Shown piece after piece: positions 24,901 through 48,900 of a stretch of DNA of 64,000 nt. The notes below the pieces were generated by a model. The model did no database searches, was not told the origin of the DNA, and was given only the letters and a program-made list of their open reading frames with translations. Position numbers and translations under genes: made by a program. Every line of letters starts with the position of its first letter. The first letter of the stretch is position 1. Origin of the DNA: Trichoplax sp. H2. Lineage: Eukaryota; Placozoa; Uniplacotomia; Trichoplacea. The stretch lies in the NCBI GenBank assembly GCA_003344405.1, contig NOWV01000049.1, positions 186,001 through 250,000 of the forward strand. The letters are read 5' to 3'.

Positions 24901-25076
24901 ACCCCCGGCTGCTATTGGCTAATCGCAGGCCATCACGTGCTCATATAACCGTCAAGCGAGCTCCTGCTTTATTTGCCTTGCAAATTCAAATTTAAAAAGG
25001 AAAACATTCGTCGGTGATTTGCTGATTGCAGAAAGGGAAAAGTGTCCATCGACTAATTGCGGACTCGCATCCAAGG
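24901..25076 (+). promoter_or_regulatory. Candidate PRC1 promoter and 5'UTR donor
   Basis: A GC-richer block directly after the palindrome field. It holds an inverted CCAAT box (ATTGG, 24914-24918), an E-box CACGTG (24934-24939) and TTCAAA (24985-24990), the reverse complement of the CHR core TTTGAA. A good donor, CCAAG|GTAAAATC, lies at 25076 and could end a 5' untranslated exon. CCAAT boxes plus a CHR are typical of vertebrate G2/M genes such as PRC1. Here the grouping is visible, but function is inferred. Confidence 0.4.
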
Positions 25077-26200
25077 TAAAATCAGTTGTTTCCTCTTGTT
25101 TTCCTTGCTATCGCCATTCAGTAGTATTACTTTGAGATAGAACTGACATTTGTTTGCCCAATAGTGCCTTTCCAGTGGAATCGTCAACAAGCCAATTGCA
25201 AAGCAGATCAAGTGATTCATTTTGAAGCACATATTCCACTGTGTTGGACTACAATTATTATCATTAATTATTATAATATCAAGATCAGTCATTATTGCAT
25301 CCATCAAACAAGCACAAAATGGGAACCAATTTGTAAGTATGACTTGGGTAACCACACTCGTTTTCTTACCACCCATCTCATAGCGAGTACAGTCTATTCT
25401 TACAACCATCAAATTTGCTTATGGAAGCAAAAAGAAAAGGATGAATACTTTATTAGTACCAGCTTTAAATGCAATCCTAGGATCTTCATGTTGATATAAT
25501 GTTCAAGTTAACAAACCCAGAACAAGGAGAGGACTATTGCACTCTCTCAATGTCGTTTTATTAAACCCAGCAACATACTGTTTTCTCACCATTCATACAA
25601 TCTAGTCTTACCAACGTGACTTCACTCATGGAAAGAAAAATAAGGATAAATACTTTATTAATACCCGCTTTCAATCCAATCATTCCTACACATTAACTAT
25701 CGCTCTACGTCACTGTAATGGAATAACTTTGTCGTCACTTCATACACATAACCGTCTCGACCTATATGTGGCTCTGCCTTGCTTCCCTCATTTCAAATTA
25801 TCCATTCTTTTCTGCTAGGTTTTTCAGTCATAGTTTTGACATATTGCAATTGCAGTGCCATAGCCAATAATTGCTTTAAAATTGACTGTAATGTAGTAGT
25901 TAATATCATACAATGATAGTTTAGCTGATAAATAAGTGCTCAATTCACACATAAAACTGATCTATTCAATTAGCTCTATTTTTGTATGACAGCATCGGGA
26001 CAAATGGAAATGTTACTATCATGATTGCTTTGAGAATATCAATTTATATGATGCCAGTATTAAGAATGTAGCTATTGACATTGAATAACACGATAGCTTC
26101 TGCATCGATATTAAACTACCATTGGCATTGTCTTAAGTAGAACTCGTTACCAAATGAATAGGAGATAGCTTACTGACTGATTGATTTTTGATACCTTCAA
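25077..26200 (+). other. Probable first intron or leader of PRC1, no coding gene
   Basis: No frame here looks like protein; the longest, near 25053-25412 on the minus strand, has no recognisable motif. Two diverged direct repeats can be seen: a tract ending AAGAAAAGGATGAATACTTTATTAG near 25430-25460 resembles one near 25630-25660. If the donor at 25076 is used, most of this would be intron. Confidence 0.4.
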
Positions 26201-29200
26201 ATGCTGCATAGGGAAATGAGAGAAAACATTATAAGCAATTTGGAGACATCCTTGTTAAAACTACGTGCGATATGGACTGAAGTTGGTATGACAGAGGAAC
26301 AAAAAGAGGAAAGAAATCAAGTTGTTATTATGCATATGGTGTCGTTATTAGAACAAATGGTAGACGAGGAATTGGATATGAAAAATAAAATCCTTGCCAA
26401 TATTAAAGAATTTAGTCGTGAATTGGCCAAGATTTGTAGTGAATTACAAGTTCCACAGATGAAAGTATGTTTCTCACTTGCATTATAGTGTATAGCTATA
26501 GCTCCATTCCTTATGAGATATAAATGAAACTATAACAGCACAACACTTGTAGCCCATCATCAACTGCTAATAACTATATTTTACAGACTGATGAGAGCTT
26601 AACATTATTGGAAATGGAAAAATCGTTAAGGACTGAAGTTGATCGTTTATCATTGGAGCGCCATCTTCGATTGAAAAATTTGAAAACTCTTGTCGATGAT
26701 GAGGATCGTATTTGTAAACGTTTAGCAAGATCATTAAACCCTGATCGAATTATTGGTGTACCGACTGAAAGCAGGCTTAACGAATACAGCCAGTACGTTG
26801 AAACAATCAAGAAAGAATTGGTACGTAATTGTTCGATATCGTGTAGTCAATGTAGTAGTAATGAACTTGATAACTTAAAGCCTATACTTGTGTTATTATT
26901 AAATGGATGCAAATAGGAAAAGCGTGAAAGCATGTTTATCTCAACGAAAGAAGTTCTGGTTCACCTGTGGGATGAGTTAGAGGTTACACAAACCGATGAC
27001 AAAGAAACAGCCATAGCATCATCTGATGCCAACAATTATGAATTATCAGATAGCAATATGGATTATCTGAAAGCCTTAATTACTAAAGTAATTTATTTCT
27101 AACTAAAGGCGTTATAAATAAAGTATAAATCATAATGATAGCGTCTAGTTTCTCACAGTTTGAATGGAATTATTTTCATGTAGTATGAAACTCAATTGAA
27201 AGAAAACGAAGAAAAGACAAACCAGCTTAGACGAGACGTTGAACATTTATGGAATCGGTTAGATATCGAAGAAGAGCAACGCGAAGCTTTTAATGAAGTT
27301 ACACATGGATGTAAACCTTCTGTCATAACAGCTGTAAGAAATTATCTTCGATTCTAAACGCAAACAATATCGTTGCTACGTTGATTTATGAAAGCACTAA
27401 TATTGGCTCAATTTACAATCTATAATTTTGTGGAGTAGCTTGAATTGGAGCTCGATGCGTTAAATAAAATGAAGCTTGAAAATCTGAAAAAACTGGTTGA
27501 AAAATCAAGGTCAGAAATAGATATATTTGTCTATTCTATGAATCATTTTAGTCAATTGCCTCATGAATATTTCTGCTATCATGTTTTTTCATCTTATCTA
27601 ACAGACAAGATTTAAACCAATGGTGGGATAAGTGCCATTTTGATTCAGAAGAAAGAATGAAATTTGAACCAGTTACATCAGGCGAGACATCGAGTAGCTC
27701 ATCAGTAGTATATATTCTATAGTTTTAGTTAATAATGCGAACGATACACTGATAATATCACTAATCAATGTAAAGAAATAATATTGCAGCAAGTAATCTT
27801 GCTAAACTGCTAGAAAGAAAATGCATTGCTGGCTTTTAAATTATACTGCATCCTAAAATTACTTTAACAATAATTACGGCATACAACCGACCCGACCCTT
27901 TTCTTATAGTTTTAACTTTTTATAACGGACATTTATAGAGGACTATTCGGAAGATTTACTAAACTTGCACGAAAATGAAATTAAAAGAATCACCGATTAT
28001 TACAGTGAACATGAGTCTTACTACCAACTTGTTGAACACTGGTACACTCTTTGGAATAAGTGGCTTGAATTTGAAGTATGCATAACTATAAAATTATAAT
28101 GCATCCTTGTAAATACACTATTTAAAAATGTTTTGGTATTTGCCTTTTGTAAATTATTTAATTGATTGCAATTATTTATAGGCAAGGGCAAATGATCCCA
28201 ACAGATTTGGTAATCGTGGTGGTAGATTACTTCAAGAAGAAAAATTACGTCGTGCACTTAATAAGGAATTTCCAAAGGTGAATAGCATAACGCTACCTAA
28301 TCTTTATGTCTAAAATTGCTATAGAGGTGTAGTCATAATAAAATAAGCTTAGTCTGCACTTAGTTTATGAGTATGAATTAATTGTGCTATCAATAACTTA
28401 TAATATAAAAAAATTAAGGTTGAAAAGGATCTTACGGCGAAGATGTTAAAGTATGAAAAGGAAAAAAGTAAACCTTTCTGTATCGATGGCCAACGATTCC
28501 TAGATACTATCGAAGCTTTAAAGGAAGAACATAAACTACGAAAAACGCAAGAAAAAATGGATAGAGTACGTAATTGATAGTATAGTATAATTCTTTAGAT
28601 TGGTGGCTGATTTATTATGGGCTATGCCTATATTTATTTTTATCATTTTTTTTTAAAATATTAACAAGTCATAATTATTTATTCGCCGTAATTATTTAGC
28701 AAATTGCTAAAGAACGTGAATTACAAAAAGAATTGACCTATGGGGCCAAACCAAGTCCAGTTAAGAGGTACTGAAAATTCTCATTCTCAAAAGTATTTGA
28801 ACTAGAAATAAATATAATGAAAATATAATACATCTACAGGCGATTTGCTGGCACACCTGTTAAAACACCAACTATGAAGAAGCAAAAGGTATAGTTAATT
28901 TTCACCAGTATTGAAACTGGGATTGTTCAACTATTTTTTATATAAATTTATTGCAAATCTACAGAGATATGCATGAAGAAAATATAATTATTATTATTAA
29001 TAATATATTTTTTAGGTTTCAACCATGTCAACAGGAAGTGCTCATAGTCGAGTACAATCTCGTATTAACGTACCACAAAGCAGTAAGACTCCAGGAAGAG
29101 TTAAAGTAAGTGTACTTACCGTTGTAAGTTACTCGTATGTTATGAACAAGCTCTAACTAACTTCATTTTTAGCCTAGCGAGACTATAACATAAAATACTT

Positions 29201-29663
29201 TTTTGTTGGCTTATTTTTATGATAAGATGGCTAAAGGTTCTCGGGTTACTCCAGCTAAGACTGCAAGGTCCAAAAATATACGTATTCTTAAAGAAGTGAA
29301 CAGTAACAGCAACGAAGGTTACAACTTTGAAACAGCGAATATGAAGACAAATGAAATTTCTTTTCCATCAACTTGTAATTCTTTTACAGATTTTACGGTA
29401 AAGTCATCAAACTAACGTCTAGATTTCTATGTGGATATACATATATCAGAAATAGTCATGGAATTAAACAGATTTATTTATTATTATTATTACTATTACC
29501 ATACTTGTTACAATGCAGTGTTTAATTAATCTTGAATTATTCGTTCTTACAAGTTTTTCCTGATGTATTCGTATAGAGAGAACTACACGAAGCTACTAAG
29601 AATAACCAACGCAGTAGTGTTATATCGACTGTCAACGATGAAAACCTTCAGCTTATTCATTAA
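26201..29663 (+). CDS. PRC1: PRC1 / Ase1 / MAP65 cytokinesis regulator, complete
   Basis: Microtubule-bundling protein of antiparallel overlaps in the central spindle, needed for cytokinesis. Fourteen exons join in phase: 26201-26464, 26587-26820, 26917-27087, 27184-27333, 27439-27509, 27605-27704, 27941-28075, 28182-28277, 28419-28565, 28700-28767, 28840-28888, 29016-29105, 29227-29397, 29577-29663. About 610 residues against 620 in human. The N-terminal coiled-coil rod starts [16 protein letters not shown], like human. The key microtubule-binding spectrin segment is in exon 8, [17 protein letters not shown] (about residues 380-396), followed by [14 protein letters not shown]. The C-terminal third is basic and Ser/Thr/Pro-rich ([15 protein letters not shown]), as expected for the tail phosphorylated by mitotic kinases. 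The start ATG at 26201 gives the family's N-terminal spacing. Confidence 0.96.
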
Positions 29664-31916
29664 AATCAGCATTAGAAAAACATCTCAATTTTATCAACCA
29701 TGTTACCTGTTTAATCTTATTTAATTTATAAACCGAAGCGATCGTTCAATTACAATTAACAGAACTCGCAATGCTGTATCCCACAAAGATAAATGAAAGT
29801 TATGGATATTACTAGAAGTATCGAACATTACGGCCGTAGACAATTGTAAATTCTTAATTATTAAGTAATTAATTCAAAAACTTTTTTAAGCAACAACGTA
29901 TTAAGAATTAGGCGTAAAATTTATTTTAATGAACTAATGGATTAATCGTATGCCATTAACAGTATACGTTAACTCTTTTGCAATATAAATAAGCTAGTTA
30001 GTACAAATGAGAATGTTTAAAGTACAACTTTGTTTACACACACACACTTCATAACAGGCCTTAACTTATCGGATTACAATGATCCCAAAGGCATGATGGC
30101 CTAAGCGTTCTTTAACTTGGCAATGGCAACCCTTACAATTGGAGAATTAAAAGTAGCAAAGGCCGTAATATGGCTATAATTATAATATGCACTTGTAGAT
30201 TTCAGTATGTGTGCAATACTATCGACCACCTGTCACTACGTATTATATGTTGCTGTCTTGTCATATCGTCTTGTATCGCAATAGTTATAGTATTAATAAA
30301 ATTTAAGTATGAAACTGTAGCCAACAATTTGTATATATATGTAACATTAAAATCACACTTTATAAGACTGATGAGTCAGTTGACGTTTAAGCTGTTCAAA
30401 AGTCAACTGATACGCAAGCATGGTTAATTTCAGATGGCTCTTACGTCATCAAATTTACTATTTAACTTCGCATCGTCGAATTTTCAAAAAAATATAATTT
30501 GCTGATATACTATTCATATGCAAGTAGTTAATCAACTGTTGCTCCTTAATTATTTGAGAAATTTAAAATATCTGCCTAGAAATACTCTAGAAGATACTCT
30601 GAGCATTATCGTCTCATGGCATGATGACAATTGCATAAAGCTAATAACGAAATGCTACAGTTTGATCCATCCCTTTATTGGGGTCGTACAGTATGATTAA
30701 AAAATGTTATTTGCACGTATTAATTATTTCAGTAAATTGTATATTTGATTACTGAGAAGTGAAATTTTGTTAATATAGGCCGTCAATACGAGAATTATTA
30801 CTAGTAGACTAGGTACATTTGTTACGAAAGAGGTTTTTTGATTTCACAAAATTATAGGCCGTAAAAGTAGGGTGACCAAAATCTTGCATCAGCCTACTCT
30901 GATTACAAGAAATCATTTTAAAATTGGCTAAAATGTTCAATAATAACTGACTTATTGGTCAATGTTTAACTTACTGTAAATTAATTATTCTTGAATTCGA
31001 GCATATTTCTCACTGGGGTAAAATCAATGAATAAAACATATCAATGCTCTTTAAGAAACTATGTTATTTATTCCAAGCTAAGTAACAAGATCGAAAATCG
31101 CTAAAAGTGAAATTATCAATTCAAGTTTATATCACTGAAAGGGTAGATAATACAGTGTTGAGTCTATAAGTTTTAAATCTACAACGGAAAAAGAAAATTG
31201 AAGTTAAAATGACAACGAAAGTACAGCATGAATGAATAAGTAATTGCACTGCAAAATAACAAAAGTAATTACAAGAAAATCGCGTAAATGCTCTATCATT
31301 GACATTGCTGTCGGCTAAATAGGCACGTCTAGGGATTCAAGATTTGCTACAAGTTAGCTATATAATGAATGTGCCTTGTTAATATCGGATAATCGAAGCT
31401 TTTTGTAATTATTAATTTATCATAACGTCAATAATTGTAATCTGTAAGTTATTGAAAAGACTGTAGCTTCTACAGCAATCTTTCATAATGATTTAGTATG
31501 CAATTTTACTACAAGACGTCAGCAATAAAATCTTAAAAATATAAATAAACAAAGTCTTTATATTAAACAAACTGACGTATTGAGTGAGAATAATGCAGTA
31601 TAGTATAATGCTACTATACTACATAAGGAATTGATCGATACTTTTAATGACTTAAAAATTCGTAAATAAGTTAAGTAAATATTGTTAACAAATTAGTATA
31701 TTCAGAAGTTTAATCACTAAAATGGGATTATTTGATGAAATACTGCTTACATTAATATACAGTACGGAATATCTTTGCTTTACCAATTGTCATTTGCGAT
31801 AGTATCTGCTTTATTACATACGTATATAGAAATAGAAATAATATAGAAGGCGGATCAATGTTACAGAGCATATACCACAAACTAACGGTAAAGGCGTCAA
31901 TAACAAAATTAAACAC
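29664..31916. other. Intergenic stretch between PRC1 and STK32, no supported gene
   Basis: The 3' ends of PRC1 (+) and the kinase (-) converge here. Two open frames of 60-85 codons (30170-30427, 30518-30700) show AT-driven Ile/Leu/Asn composition and no motifs. A short TTA microsatellite lies just outside, in the last PRC1 intron near 29480-29505. I see no structured RNA. Confidence 0.6.
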
Positions 31917-42632
<10,716 letters not shown>

Positions 42633-42639
42633 AGTCACA

Positions 42640-45379
42640 AAATGAGTGAAATGAATGACAGACCCCCAGCCTAACCACTTGTCTTCTAACACCAATATTA
42701 AGCAAAAAAGATCAGCGAAGAATGCCTAATGATGGCACCGAAAAGATTTGGCTTGCCTTCCTAGAAGAGAAATACATAGAATTAGTCATCTTGAATAAGC
42801 AACAGAAGAGTAGTCAATCCAATAATCAATACAATTCATTGCCAAGTTATTTGTCAAGTGATAGCTCAAAATAACCCTAGTAGGATAAATTGATTAACGT
42901 CGTAAAAACGAGCATCAGATTTTTGATCAATGCCAACAATAACAAGTACTTAGTAAATAGAAGACTATTCGTTAATGTACGTATAGTTTGGCTTCTTCAA
43001 GGAAGAAATCTCTTTCTCGAAAACCGTCAAGTTTACATTTTAGAATGGAAAGTGGAGAAAAAAAAATATAGAATAATACTTTCACGGATGAATTTAAACG
43101 GACTACTTCGTTCGAGAATGAATTATAGTAGTCCAATTCTGAATGAAGCTATAGAAGTTTAAAAGATCAAGCACTATAGGATTCCACATTCTTATATAAT
43201 AATATCCGTAGTAAAATGAACATTTTCAGCTGCTTAGACATAACAGTAGAATTGATCATTTTCGGTGATTACAAGACACTTTAAAGGAAAAAGACCGCAT
43301 TCGATAAATATGATATCTATATAATCAATACTTAACAATTTTACTGCTGTCAACAAAAAAGTACAAGTAAAAGGAACTTGTATCTTCATATTTACTCTAG
43401 GCCAAAGAAGTTAATTTCAGCGTTGACTGCAATATGACTAGAATACATAGAATGAAACAGTTGGATAGAATAGAAGATAAAAAAAAAATTGATATTAGGA
43501 TAACTATAGCTATCTAGCGGTCTCCTTTTAATGGATGACTGTATAATTTCTCCACAACGAAGTGAAATTCCTTTTTAGAAAATTCAAAAATCTAAAGCGT
43601 TAGCATTCATTTGGCATAGAAAATATATTTGATTAGCGTAATCTGGATCTGGGTTTATCGTACTACAAAAATACTATCGCAGCGTCGATTAGCAATAGAG
43701 TCTAACTAAAAAAATATAACGTACAGAGGCGAATCCAAATCAGAATGTTAAATACTCTTTTAAAACAGTCAACAATGCAATACATATGTGTCAGAAATGA
43801 TAGGAAAATATATTTATTAAATAAAGACATTAAGGAAGAGTTGGACTTTAACTAGCAATTTAAAGTAACAGGCTAGTTTTCTGTTAACGACTAAGCGAAT
43901 TGACAATATTCAACTGCTGTCAAATCTACTAGTCTACACTGTGATAATGTATTTATTTATCCTCCTTCAGCAACGCATGTAGATTACAACTCCAGCCATA
44001 TCCAGTATACCAACAAACAACATAGTCAGTTCTGATGAGGACAGCGATATCTTTTATTTTCGTCCTCCATTATCCAAGATTGGATAAAGAAATACAGTAC
44101 GAGGAGTAAAAAGGAACTACCGCCAACGTATGCCATGTCATGATATCCAATTTGATCCTGTATACTACCGTACGTACAGTCAAAAAGCGATGCTATCATT
44201 TCCATATTTTTCATTGACAATCCATTTAAACAGGCTTGATCGAGAATTTTCAGTCAGATGATTAATCCAATCTATACATTACCTAGCCTTATCTAGTTAA
44301 GTTAAAACACCTAGCCTTATCTAGTTAAGTTAAAACACCCCCCACCCCCGGCCGCTATCACGTAGGAAAGACTAGCAATTCATTCCGTACAATAAAAAAT
44401 AAAAAATAATCTTTTGAGATATTCTAGGAAATTTCCCCAATCGTCAATAAGTTGCAATTTGTATAGTACGATCAAGACACAATTCATCTACTTTACTAAG
44501 CATATTCCATGGCTGAAAATACAATCAAGTTGGAGTGATGAATGCGCTGCATATATTTTTCAAGACAATATTGAGACAGATGAATAAAAATGATAGCATC
44601 AAAAGTATGTAGAGTATATACTTTCCCCCCCCCCCCGCCAAAAAAAGATTACTCTTCTGTCTATTCTGCCTAACCGATAGATATTGTCATATAAATATAT
44701 ACTGTACATCAGCAGATAGTGCAGTTGAATCTAAAGCCAAAAGCTAATTCAATTCAATCTTACTCATCCAATTACGATCATGACTAGCATAAAATAAGGA
44801 GAAAAATTGAAAAAAATTGGAAAAAATTGATTGTTCCAGGATGCGTCGTTGTTGGTATTGTTTATGCAAGAAAATTGTCATTTCGGATGATTGAAGATAG
44901 GAAAAGAGTGATGTCGAATTATCTAATGGAATCAACTTGATAGAATGAAACTTCAGCCTTATTTTACAGGAAGGAGATTTGAACGTGGATGTTTACTTCA
45001 TGGATGGATGAAAGAAAAATGACACAACTAATATGATCATCGTTGAATCGCTTTCTCCTTGGCCTATTGCTCGTCTACTCGTATTATTATTCTATCATCG
45101 CCGTGTGTCCATCGATGATGGAAAATGTTGCTTACCTAGCCTTAAAAAACTGCTACCACTAAACGGCTGACTTTTCAATTGAATTATTGACTACAGGATT
45201 TCAAATTCAATCATCGACTTGGATGGCAGGTACTCTTGCTCTTGAATCGACCGAAAATGGGCTTAAGATGAGGAGATGGAAAACTGAATGATGTTGATGA
45301 TGAATTGCTATTTGCAAATAATTTGTAATATGGAAAATTGACAACGAGTCGATTTCACTTTGTGTTCAGTATTGCTACA
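42640..45379. other. No supported gene; small repeats and poly-C tract
   Basis: Several frames of 60-90 codons occur (for example 42890-43162 plus; 44026-44220 minus, with one hydrophobic span) but none shows a motif or splice support. A 28-base unit starting ACCTAGCCTTATCTAG is duplicated exactly at 44281-44308 and 44309-44336, followed by a C-rich run. A pure C tract lies near 44626-44637. The stretch may hold the 5' introns of STK32. Confidence 0.5.
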
Positions 45380-45990
45380 GACTAGACGATGGGAAAGACT
45401 GACGTCACAATGGATAACAATAGGATTAAGAGTTTATTTGTTGTCGCTTTTGTTCCAGTGCTGATCCAGTCAACACTGGTGCGACTCGTAGTACAATACA
45501 CGTCAATCAGCGTAATCGTCATGGGAATGTTGTCCTCTCCAGTCAGATCCACTCAGTGCTTGGTGTTGTTTGGCACACATCGATCATTGCTGACAATACG
45601 ACGGCCTTCGAAAGCTGTATTCACCCTTGAGTCGGTCAGGTGTCTTGACAACACACTCTACGTGTGCGTCGTCGCACTCCAAACCTTCGACAGGTGTAGG
45701 TGTGTATGGACAGACAGTATGGTAGCCAAAACGATTCCCACTCTCATTTTCTCCAATTTCTAGAGTAATTTCCAGAGTAATTTCTACAAGAGTAGGCATG
45801 GCCACTCACTGCGGTCTGATCTAGTCCAACTACAATGGTATTGAAACTAGAGTGCTACTACCCTAGATAGGAATACACTAGCAAAGAGCGATGAGAAAGA
45901 CGATAACTTGCCCATCCTGTTCAACAACGGATTATTGTTGAACTACCGGCCGGGTAGCTGGACGGACGGCCGCTTTCGGCCAACATAAAG
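45380..45990. other. GC-elevated island of unknown nature
   Basis: This 600-base block is visibly richer in G, C and CpG than its surroundings. It is open for 125 codons on the plus strand (45389-45763) and for 73 on the minus strand (45584-45805). Neither translation is recognisable. Near 45945-45980 it ends in GGCCG-rich sequence with short inverted repeats (GGCCG...CGGCC). It might be a promoter island, for instance for STK32 on the minus strand, or a remnant of foreign or mobile DNA. Neither is shown. Confidence 0.4.
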
Positions 45991-48900
45991 ACGAACATGC
46001 AAGCAAATAAATCGACTTATTTTAACCCCATTGCTATCGGCCATAAGGGAGTAGCGATCACTCCTATTGGCTATATTTTCTACGATACATCAGGCTCTAT
46101 TTTTTCTTTGGATTACTCTTTTTCCCGTTGCGCTGTCTGCTTTGCAAGGATTAACCAAGGAATTCTTCCTTATGCAATTTTAACAAGATGATCAGTGATA
46201 TTGATCACGATTATAGATTCTTGTCTATTGTTTCATTTTGCTGTTTTATCCATTTTTTCTACCCTGACAACCATTGTCGGCTGAATGACATACAAGTCCT
46301 GGAACTAATTTGAGTTTATAAAAAATAAACGATAACAAATTATTATAATGGGTTAACTAGATCATTGTCTCATTTTTCTTTCACTTTTTCGAAAAGATTC
46401 CACCAATACGATCATACTGTTCTACAAAACAAAAGTCAATTCCTAGCGATTCAATATCCAATCGTCATAGTAATGGTACATTCTTGAAGAGGAATACTAT
46501 ACGCAAGTCCCCTTTTATAATAGTGCTTCTTGTAAAGTTATTTTTTATTCTTGCTACTCTTATTGTCATTATCATAATAATTATGATGAGAATGATTGTT
46601 CCGATGATGAATGCAATCGATGGCTCTGAGGGACTTGATTCAAAATTGGCGGACAATATTCAAAAGAAAGCCAGTCAGACTTTCATTAAAACGTGAATAG
46701 TGAATCAACCACTGTAAAAAGAAATCCATCCCATATGAAAGCGTAATGACCAATATCATAGACTACACAAACATGCTTCAATTAGTCAATTACCATCTTC
46801 ATAGGTAAGCTCAAATTTACACATCTACTTCGAGATTGATATATTACAGTAACGATTGGTAATACTCCTCCCATTCCATTATTCTTCCAAACTATCCAGG
46901 TGTCCCAGAGCATCAAAGAAGTTAATTCCTTATCACGTGGTTGTAATTCTGCATAATATCGGCAATAGTATCAAATACTTTCTATTGACAGCTAAAGTTG
47001 TTAGTGGTAGATGCATTTGATAATGTACATTTTTGGTATACGTATAATCGGTCGGTTATTGGCCTTGTAGAATAGGTCATAGAAAGTGAAGGACGATACA
47101 ATCTCTTAATAGAAATGATATAGCTTAATCTATATCAAGCGGACATGACTCGAGTAAGCTTGAATTTCAGTACTGCAACCAAGAAAGTTTCTCGAGTTTT
47201 AAAAATGATACAACAACCATTATTATGTTCATTCAAATAATAACAACTAAAATAGAATAAATTTGTATTACGTATTGCATAGAACCTTGAATTGGCAATG
47301 CTGGTTATTAATATCGTTATCGTTAATCATCAACGTGCACCATAATCATCATCTAGCTGAACAGTAATTTATCAACCCCACTCATGTCAACACAACCTAC
47401 GGTAGAAATGATTAGCAACCCGCGGACTACGACGACACAGCATCAAAATCATCAGAAATTGATTAATAAATTTAGCCAAATTTCTATAGAAACGTACCAA
47501 CATTTCTGAAAGAGAAGAAAGGCACTAAAAAAGAAAAGATATTTCATTCCTAACTGGAATCACTTATTTTCATCCAATAAAATGATACACCCCATATCAA
47601 TAGGACTCGAAGTAACTCTTTTCAAACTTATAGTTTCGATTGCCAACTTACTACACTTTGCATTCTTTCTTATAGTTATCAATAGAGTAATCTTTCTATA
47701 GAAAAAGAATTCAATCCGATATAGCTAGAAAATACACATACTACAGGTGATATGCACAAAGACATGAAAATGATAATTTACTCAAATAAGAAATGATAGG
47801 AAATCTCATCTCAAGATTGATGAAGATATCAACACTCGATACAAGAATTGGTCAAATGTTGCCACACTGTTTGCAAGAAGTCAATAATTTATGTGTACTA
47901 AATCGAAAATTTTATTTCAGATCAATGTAATAATTTCGGTAGAATTGTTATTATTTATTTAGGAGAATAATCAACACTTTGGAATTACAATAACAATAGC
48001 GCTATGTCTGCGGCTAGGTAGCCAAGAATAAAAACTTTTTGCTTAAAACTGTAGTATTGGCGGAATATTTTTTATGGTAGTCAACGTTATAGGTTAGAAG
48101 CAATAACCATATTTTATACTACAGTAGCTACCGCTTCATTTTAAAATATACCGTATAGAGTAACATCATCAGAATAGGCTCGCTGAAGTAGTAAACAATT
48201 CATCGTCAACAGCAATGCCTTCATAAAACCATATTTTAATTTATTCCATACACTACAACTGCAATCACAGCTAAATTTTACAGTCATCAGGAACTGTACA
48301 AAACAAAAAAATTCAAAGGTCAATAAAGTCAGGTGTGATAATATAAAGCTTAATCATGATTCTAAAATTGCTTGAAAAATTGACATGGTACTTTACATAA
48401 AGGAGGCCTGGGATACAATTGCTACGCTTGTTCATGGAAAATAAATAACATGCATATGTTCAAATAGTAATGTACTAATGCATTGGGCAATTATAACGTT
48501 GCATTCAATAAGTTTAATAAAACTTATGTTGGACGATGGTATGACATTCTTTGATAGAAATATTGTAAATCCAACACATAATCACTATTTATATCAGCTC
48601 AATCCTTGCTATCATCAGAAATTATTATTACTTGTGGAACAGCATCAAAATGCATCATATCATAAACGGAAGAAAACTTGAACGTAAATCATATCTCCGA
48701 CGAATAATACTTTTATTCGCCAATAAATTAAGGACATGAAGAAGTTACGTCATGCTACGGTATATACGAGTAGTTCTTTCAGTTTAAAATTATGTGTTCA
48801 AATTAACGTACAGATATCAAATACGTTCCAATTAATCAGTCAAGAAATCTGATGAAGAAGCATGTCGATAATTTGACTAATCGATTCAAACTAGGAATTA

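Noticed and set aside
25053-25499. Two overlapping opposed frames of 111-119 codons
   Set aside because: No recognisable motif, AT-driven composition, and each is only the reverse of the other; more likely leader or intron of PRC1.
44026-44220. Possible small single-pass protein on the minus strand
   Set aside because: One hydrophobic span only, no splice or family support; equally likely by chance in AT-rich DNA.
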